A stretch of DNA of 64,000 bases, from assembly GCA_016617855.1 (NCBI GenBank), contig JAECUM010091535.1:16603-80602 (forward strand), given 5' to 3'. Positions 59,824 to 64,000 of this stretch are shown piece after piece (position 1 is the stretch's first letter; each line of letters opens with the position of its first letter). Origin of the DNA: Megalonaias nervosa. Lineage: Eukaryota > Mollusca > Bivalvia > Unionida > Unionidae. The position numbers and the translations under genes were made by a program. Below the pieces are notes generated by a model. The model was given only the letters and a program-made list of their open reading frames with translations. It ran no database searches and was not told where the DNA came from.

Positions 59824-60376
59824 TTAATAAATCTTTATATTTTTATGTACATAAAATGAATCCGTAGCGACTCTGACAGCGTGACGAGGAAATTTATTTA
59901 TCATCGATAGTAGGTTTATCGAAACATAAGCTAACATCGAAGGTCTTAAATGAGTAAACTGCGGTGACTCGCCATCAAGATAACTCACAATGGTACCTAG
60001 TTTCGTTCCATCTGATAAATAAGCATTACATCTGTTTATAAACATATTTTTCTCCTTTGTATCACCGATTATCAAATCTAGTTCAGCATCATCCATAATC
60101 AATCTTGTACAGTGTCTTTTATGATCATGAGATCCTCCTTGAGTAAATTTACCGATTATTGTTCTACAGAGATCCTTTGCAAATTTTTCATCATGTTCAT
60201 TCCTGCATTTATTTATTTTAATGATATAATCTTCATCAATATCAGGGAATTCTTTTCTGGTATCATCAATATTAAATCTGTTCGGTTCTGGTAACCAAAC
60301 TTGCTTCTGTGAATTATACGATATAATCGCTTCAGTTACCCTCAACGATATTAAAAATCCAGCATCAAGTATATAC
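59824..60376 (-). pseudogene. B-family DNA polymerase (protein-primed type), C-terminal part, cut by retrotransposon
   Basis: The reading enters from the retrotransposon junction at about 60,376 (YILDAGFLISLRVTEA) and runs 170 or so residues through a region with CRTIIGKFTQ (motif B-like) to VATDSFYV, the YxDTDS-type motif C that holds the catalytic Asp. It closes 9 residues later at 59,824, but a one-base change in a short A-run restores the frame into the helicase region. The N-terminal exonuclease and TPR domains are missing here and are expected beyond copy C, past position 64,000. The organisation fits Polinton-type PolB; fusion to a helicase is unusual. Confidence 0.72.
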
Positions 60377-60999
60377 TCCCCCTGCTGGTCCGGGGTTGTA
60401 GAATTGGCCCGCCGTGCCTCGCTACGTGTCGTAAGAGGCGACTAAGTAGAGGTAACCTGTTTGCCGTGGGTTGCGACCCGTGTCGGAGGAGGAAAGGATC
60501 CTGGTAGTTGAGCAGAGGCTTTCCGATGCAATACACTACTTTGGCCTCTACTTCTTCTAGACAGGTGGTCGGGATGGGCCCGGTCTCGACAAATCGGCTG
60601 GTCACGCCGAGCCCTAGGAGGTCTTTATTTCTCGCTCACTTTCTTTATCTTTCTCGTTGTATCTCTCTTGATACCACCGTTGCCCCTACATTCTATCCCT
60701 TTAACTTTCCCTTTTCCAAGTCTTAGAAGACTTCCTAGAAGGCGGTGGCTCAACGGGTCAATTGGGAGGTAATTTTACCGACTGAGTATGTCTTATGGGA
60801 TGAATCAGGAGGTGAATTTCCCTACTGAGTATAACATCTGTGTATCCCTGACACTTGAAAAGTGTCCCCTTGTTGGGCTCCTTGGTGGGCGGGGAGCACG
60901 GGTGCTGAATTTTAAATCCAACAACATGGATATTTAAAAAAAAAAACCCAACTAAAACGTACCAAGACTGGATCTGACTCAGATGACGAACCATGTGGT
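60377..60999 (+). promoter_or_regulatory. 5' UTR with presumed internal promoter of the non-LTR family
   Basis: A relatively GC-rich leader shared by copies B and C and, at its last part, A. It contains GTGGGTTGCGACCCGTGTCGG, a near palindrome, and CTCCTTGGTGGGCGGGGAGC. Non-LTR elements need an internal promoter, and this leader is the natural place for it; that function is inferred. The ancestral ORF1 ATG at 60,926 is followed after two codons by TAA in this copy. Confidence 0.5.
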
Positions 61000-62085
61000 G
61001 TGGAATCATTTCCACGCTTCATGGTTATACAATCTACAGACGACTCAAAACAGCTAACCTCATTGTCTCCGTTTGTTATTGAAAAGACAATTACGGGTAT
61101 AATTGGTACACCAAAAAGTGTAAAGAAGTTGAAATCGGGATGCCTACTTGTTGAATGTGAGCGACGGGGTCAGACCGAGAATATCCGGAAAATGAAGACA
61201 TTTTTCGATATTCCGGTGACCTCATTCGCTCACACAACACTCAACTCGTCCAAAGGCGTGATTCGATGTCGGGACTTGGCTGGAGTAAGCGACAAAGATA
61301 TCATCGAAGGGATGAAAAACGAAGGTGTCACTGCAGTTCGCAGAATAAGAATTAAACGTAATAACAATCTGCAGGACACCAACACATTCGTACTCACCTT
61401 CAACAAGCCAGCAGTACCCAGAGTGGTCAAGGTTGGCATTTTGCAAGTGAAGGTTGAGATCTACATACCCAACCCCCTTCGATGCTATAAATGTCAGAAA
61501 TATGGCCATCACGAAGATCGTTGCTCAAAAAGCCAGATATGTGGCCGATGCGGAGACCATTCTCACCAGGAAGCTGAGTGTAGAGCAACTCCGCATTGTG
61601 TCAACTGTGGAAAAGAGCACCACGCCAATTCCAAGGATTGTGATACTTGGAAACAGGAGAAGGAAATACAGAGGGTAAAATACACATCCAAAATTCCCTA
61701 TCCAGAGGCCAGAAAGCTTGTCCAGGCAAAAATATCACCTACTGGCCCATCCTTCTCCTCTGTAGTTAAAAACAATCCTAAAGCAACGAAGGACGCTCAA
61801 ACACAGACAGATCAACCCGAGTCAACACCTCGCTCTAACACCCCCCATTACCAAGCACAAAAAACCACGACATCTACCCAAACAACTTTCAATAACCCCC
61901 CACCGAAGTCACCAAAGAGTAAAAATAGATCTCACGGAAATAGGCAGCAAAAGGGGTCAGATGACCCCATCAAACTCTATAACAGGTTTGGGGACATTGA
62001 GAGCATGGATGCAGAAGATACTGCTCCGTGTCCTCAAAGTAGCTCCAAACCTAACAAAAAAATCACCCCCGTACTTCCTCCATAG
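60926..62085 (+). pseudogene. Retrotransposon ORF1, copy C, lost start but long intact body
   Basis: The original start at 60,926 is closed by a TAA in an A-rich run. From MESFPRFMV at 61,000 the frame is open for 361 residues to 62,085. It includes the RRM-like region and all three CCHC knuckles (CYKCQKYGHHEDRC, CGRCGDHSHQEAEC, CVNCGKEHHANSKDC). Only about 26 N-terminal residues are missing compared with copy A, so an internally initiated product could still fold. Confidence 0.85.
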
Positions 62086-62153
62086 AAATAATCATACAGA
62101 CTGTCTCCGCGAAAAGTCTAACCTAGCTCCAAAATCTCCACTCTAATCTTATA

Positions 62154-63717
62154 ATGAAGAATACCATCATACAATGGAACTGCTGAGGACTTAGATCCAA
62201 TTACAATGAAATTCTTCTGCTTTTAAACGAATATGATCCTGCAATAATATGTCTTCAGGAAACCTTTTTAAAAGATACGGACAACATCACACTTAAAAAC
62301 TACTCCCTGTTTAACACCTACTTACAGAATGTTGACAGGGCCTCAGGAGGGGTTTCTATTGCTGTGAACAATAGAGTCCCACATAGAATCATCACTTTAA
62401 AAACAAATTTGCAAGCCATTGCTGTGAGTGTCACTCTACATAGAGTGATTACTTTTTGTTCTATTTACATACCACCAAACGCCAACTTATTACCAAATGA
62501 ATTAGACACGCTTGTTCAACAACTTCCCGCGCCATTTATCTTACTCGGTGATTTTAATGCCCATAACATTTTATGGGGATCAAATTACATAAGCGACAGG
62601 GGCAAAAAGGTTGAAGATTTTATTACTAGACACGACTTGTGTCTATTTAATACCAAGTCTCCGACGTACTTGCACCCAGGAACTGGTACATACACATGTA
62701 TCGACTTAACAATTTGTTCTCCTTCACTACTTTTGGATTATAATTGGAAGGTCGCTGATGACCTTCACAGCAGTGACCACTTTCCAATCTCTCTTAAGAA
62801 CACCAACGTTACAATTGATGACACGATTCCACTGTGGAATTTAAAGAAAGCTGACTGGGCCAAATTTGAAAAACTTTGTACAGCTAGACTTAACAGAATA
62901 CCGTCCTAAACGATAACGATCCTATTCGACAATTTACATCCGTCTTAATTGAGATTGCACAAGAATCCATTCCTAAGTTCTCGCCGAACTGTAAAAGAAC
63001 CCAAAAACCGTGGTTCACTAAAGAATGTAAAGAAGCCATTAGACAACGCCGAGAAGCACTGAAAAAATTTAATAATCGTCCAACGCCCGAAAATTTAACT
63101 CAGTACCGTATTGCTCGGGCCAAAGCTCGCCGCACCATTAAAGAAAGTAAACGAGCATCATGGAAAAAATATGTTTCAACTTTAAACTCTCGTTCCTCAA
63201 TAAAGAAAGTTTGGGACACAATCCGCAAAATAAACGGGAAGGGAAAATACATTTCTTTCCGACATCTGAAGCTAAATAATAACAATTTCAATACCAAACA
63301 TGAAATAGCTAATGTACTTGACCGATTGTTTCTCCAAAAATTCCTCATCGTCTAATTATTCAGAAGCTTTCCGAAGACTAAAAGCTCAAAAAGAAAAAAC
63401 ACGGTTGAAATTCACATCGAATAACTCAGAAAGTTATAACCAACCGTTTTCATTGTCGGAGCTTATGGAATCTTTGAATAAGGCCCATGATACATCCACT
63501 GGGCCTGACGATATACATTACCAGTTTTTGAAACACCTTCCAGAACCATCCTTAACAGTTCTTCTGGGAATCTTCAATGATTTATGGATTACTGGTAATG
63601 TACCAAAAATTTGGAAAGAAGCAATAGTAATACCAATTCCCAAACCAGGCAAGGATAGCGCAGATCCTACCAACTATGGACCTATATCATTAACTAGCTG
63701 CGTATGCAAAACAATGG
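62154..63717 (+). pseudogene. Retrotransposon ORF2, copy C, 5' two thirds
   Basis: Starts MKNTIIQWNC and meets a TGA where copies A and B have CGA (Arg in the CRG motif). The endonuclease remains readable to 62,909 (GDFNAHN, TCIDLTI, SSDHFPI), then a one-base loss shifts the frame. RT N-terminus pieces follow from 63,312 (GPDDIHYQFLKHLP, PIPKPGKD, LTSCVCKTM) until the inversion breakpoint. The catalytic RT Asp motifs are absent. Confidence 0.85.
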
Positions 63718-64000
63718 TAGTATGTAGGAGTGGGTTAAATAAGTATGACCAATTCGAATTCTTGCAATGACTGCTTCTAATGCCAAAGGTAGGTATGACG
63801 TTTGGTTTATTGGCATATAAGGTTATATATTTGTTTTCAAAAACAGCCGAAAAAGCAGGGTTCAGAGGGTTTGAGCTTAATTTGAGAGCATACTGTGCGG
63901 AAAGCATTTCTCTACGTTGTGATAAAGGTGGTTCGTTCGCTTCAACGAGTAGGCTTTCACACGGGGATGTCTTAAATGCTCCAAAGGCAAGTCTTATTCC
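63718..64000 (-). pseudogene. Inverted ORF2 segments (RNase H end joined to connector)
   Basis: Minus-strand reading gives a connector with SAQYALKLSSNPLNPAFSAVFE, seen in copy B at about 17,775, fused directly to IARIRIG-type C-terminal sequence seen in copy B at about 18,650. About 0.75 kb between these, including RNase H, is missing at the inner join near 63,778. Confidence 0.75.

Larger units (their letters stand above)
60377..64000 (+). mobile_element. Non-LTR retrotransposon copy C, inserted into the PolB gene, internally inverted
   Basis: Starts with what is probably the full 5' end (CCCCCTGCTGGTCCGGGGTTG). It continues through a 5' UTR nearly identical to that of copy B, ORF1 and ORF2 up to about 63,717. 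There the orientation flips: 63,718-64,000 is reverse-complemented ORF2 sequence equivalent to copy B around 18,700-18,640 joined to 17,903-17,690. The 3' end is outside the window. The PolB frame ends precisely at the 5' junction. Confidence 0.85.

Overview
The window looks like a piece of a lophotrochozoan animal genome, most probably a mollusc. It is AT-rich and gene-poor. It carries long AT, AC and AG microsatellites, tRNA-derived SINEs, and RNase H-bearing non-LTR retrotransposons ending in CCAA repeats instead of poly(A). Its non-transposon genes are split by introns with GT/AG-type borders. I saw no bacterial operon, rRNA or free-standing tRNA gene. The species cannot be named from the sequence alone.

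Layout. 1-3,951: copy A of an I/Nimb-like non-LTR retrotransposon. ORF1 is intact; ORF2 has one nonsense codon and a large internal deletion. 4,802-5,112: fragment of an LTR-retrotransposon gag. 7,800-8,460: 21-bp minisatellite, followed at 8,479-13,486 by a broken multi-exon gene for an integrase-core (DDE) protein, with a SINE and a retrotransposon tail in its putative intron. 13,640-19,193: copy B of the same non-LTR family, nearly full length but degenerate. 22,196-33,624, minus strand: a HECT-type E3 ligase-like gene. Its first exon, a long frameshifted central exon and a last exon carrying the catalytic HTC motif are spread over 11 kb, with repeats in the introns. 34,931-35,190: second SINE. 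38,120-51,700: diverged segmental duplications. These include two copies of an exon-like acidic 41-residue repeat and three copies of a 0.6-0.7 kb block.

51,800-60,376: remains of a Maverick/Polinton (adinto-like) element, the most interesting part of the window. It has two hypothetical genes, a degenerate unknown gene, an A32/FtsK-like packaging ATPase, a zinc-ribbon plus parvovirus-type phospholipase A2 protein, a retrovirus-like integrase, and on the minus strand a B-family DNA polymerase, an SF1 (Pif1-like) helicase and an HNH domain. The last three appear to have been one continuous polypeptide now split by single-base shifts in A-runs. Major capsid, penton and protease genes are not visible. 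At about 60,377 the polymerase gene is cut by copy C of the non-LTR element, which runs to the window end and contains an internal inversion.

How the parts fit: integrase, PolB and helicase would serve integration and protein-primed replication; ATPase and PLA2 would serve packaging and entry of a virus-like particle. Most coding regions carry frameshifts or stops. Several of these lie in homopolymers, so genuine decay and uncorrected long-read errors must be told apart before calling any gene dead.
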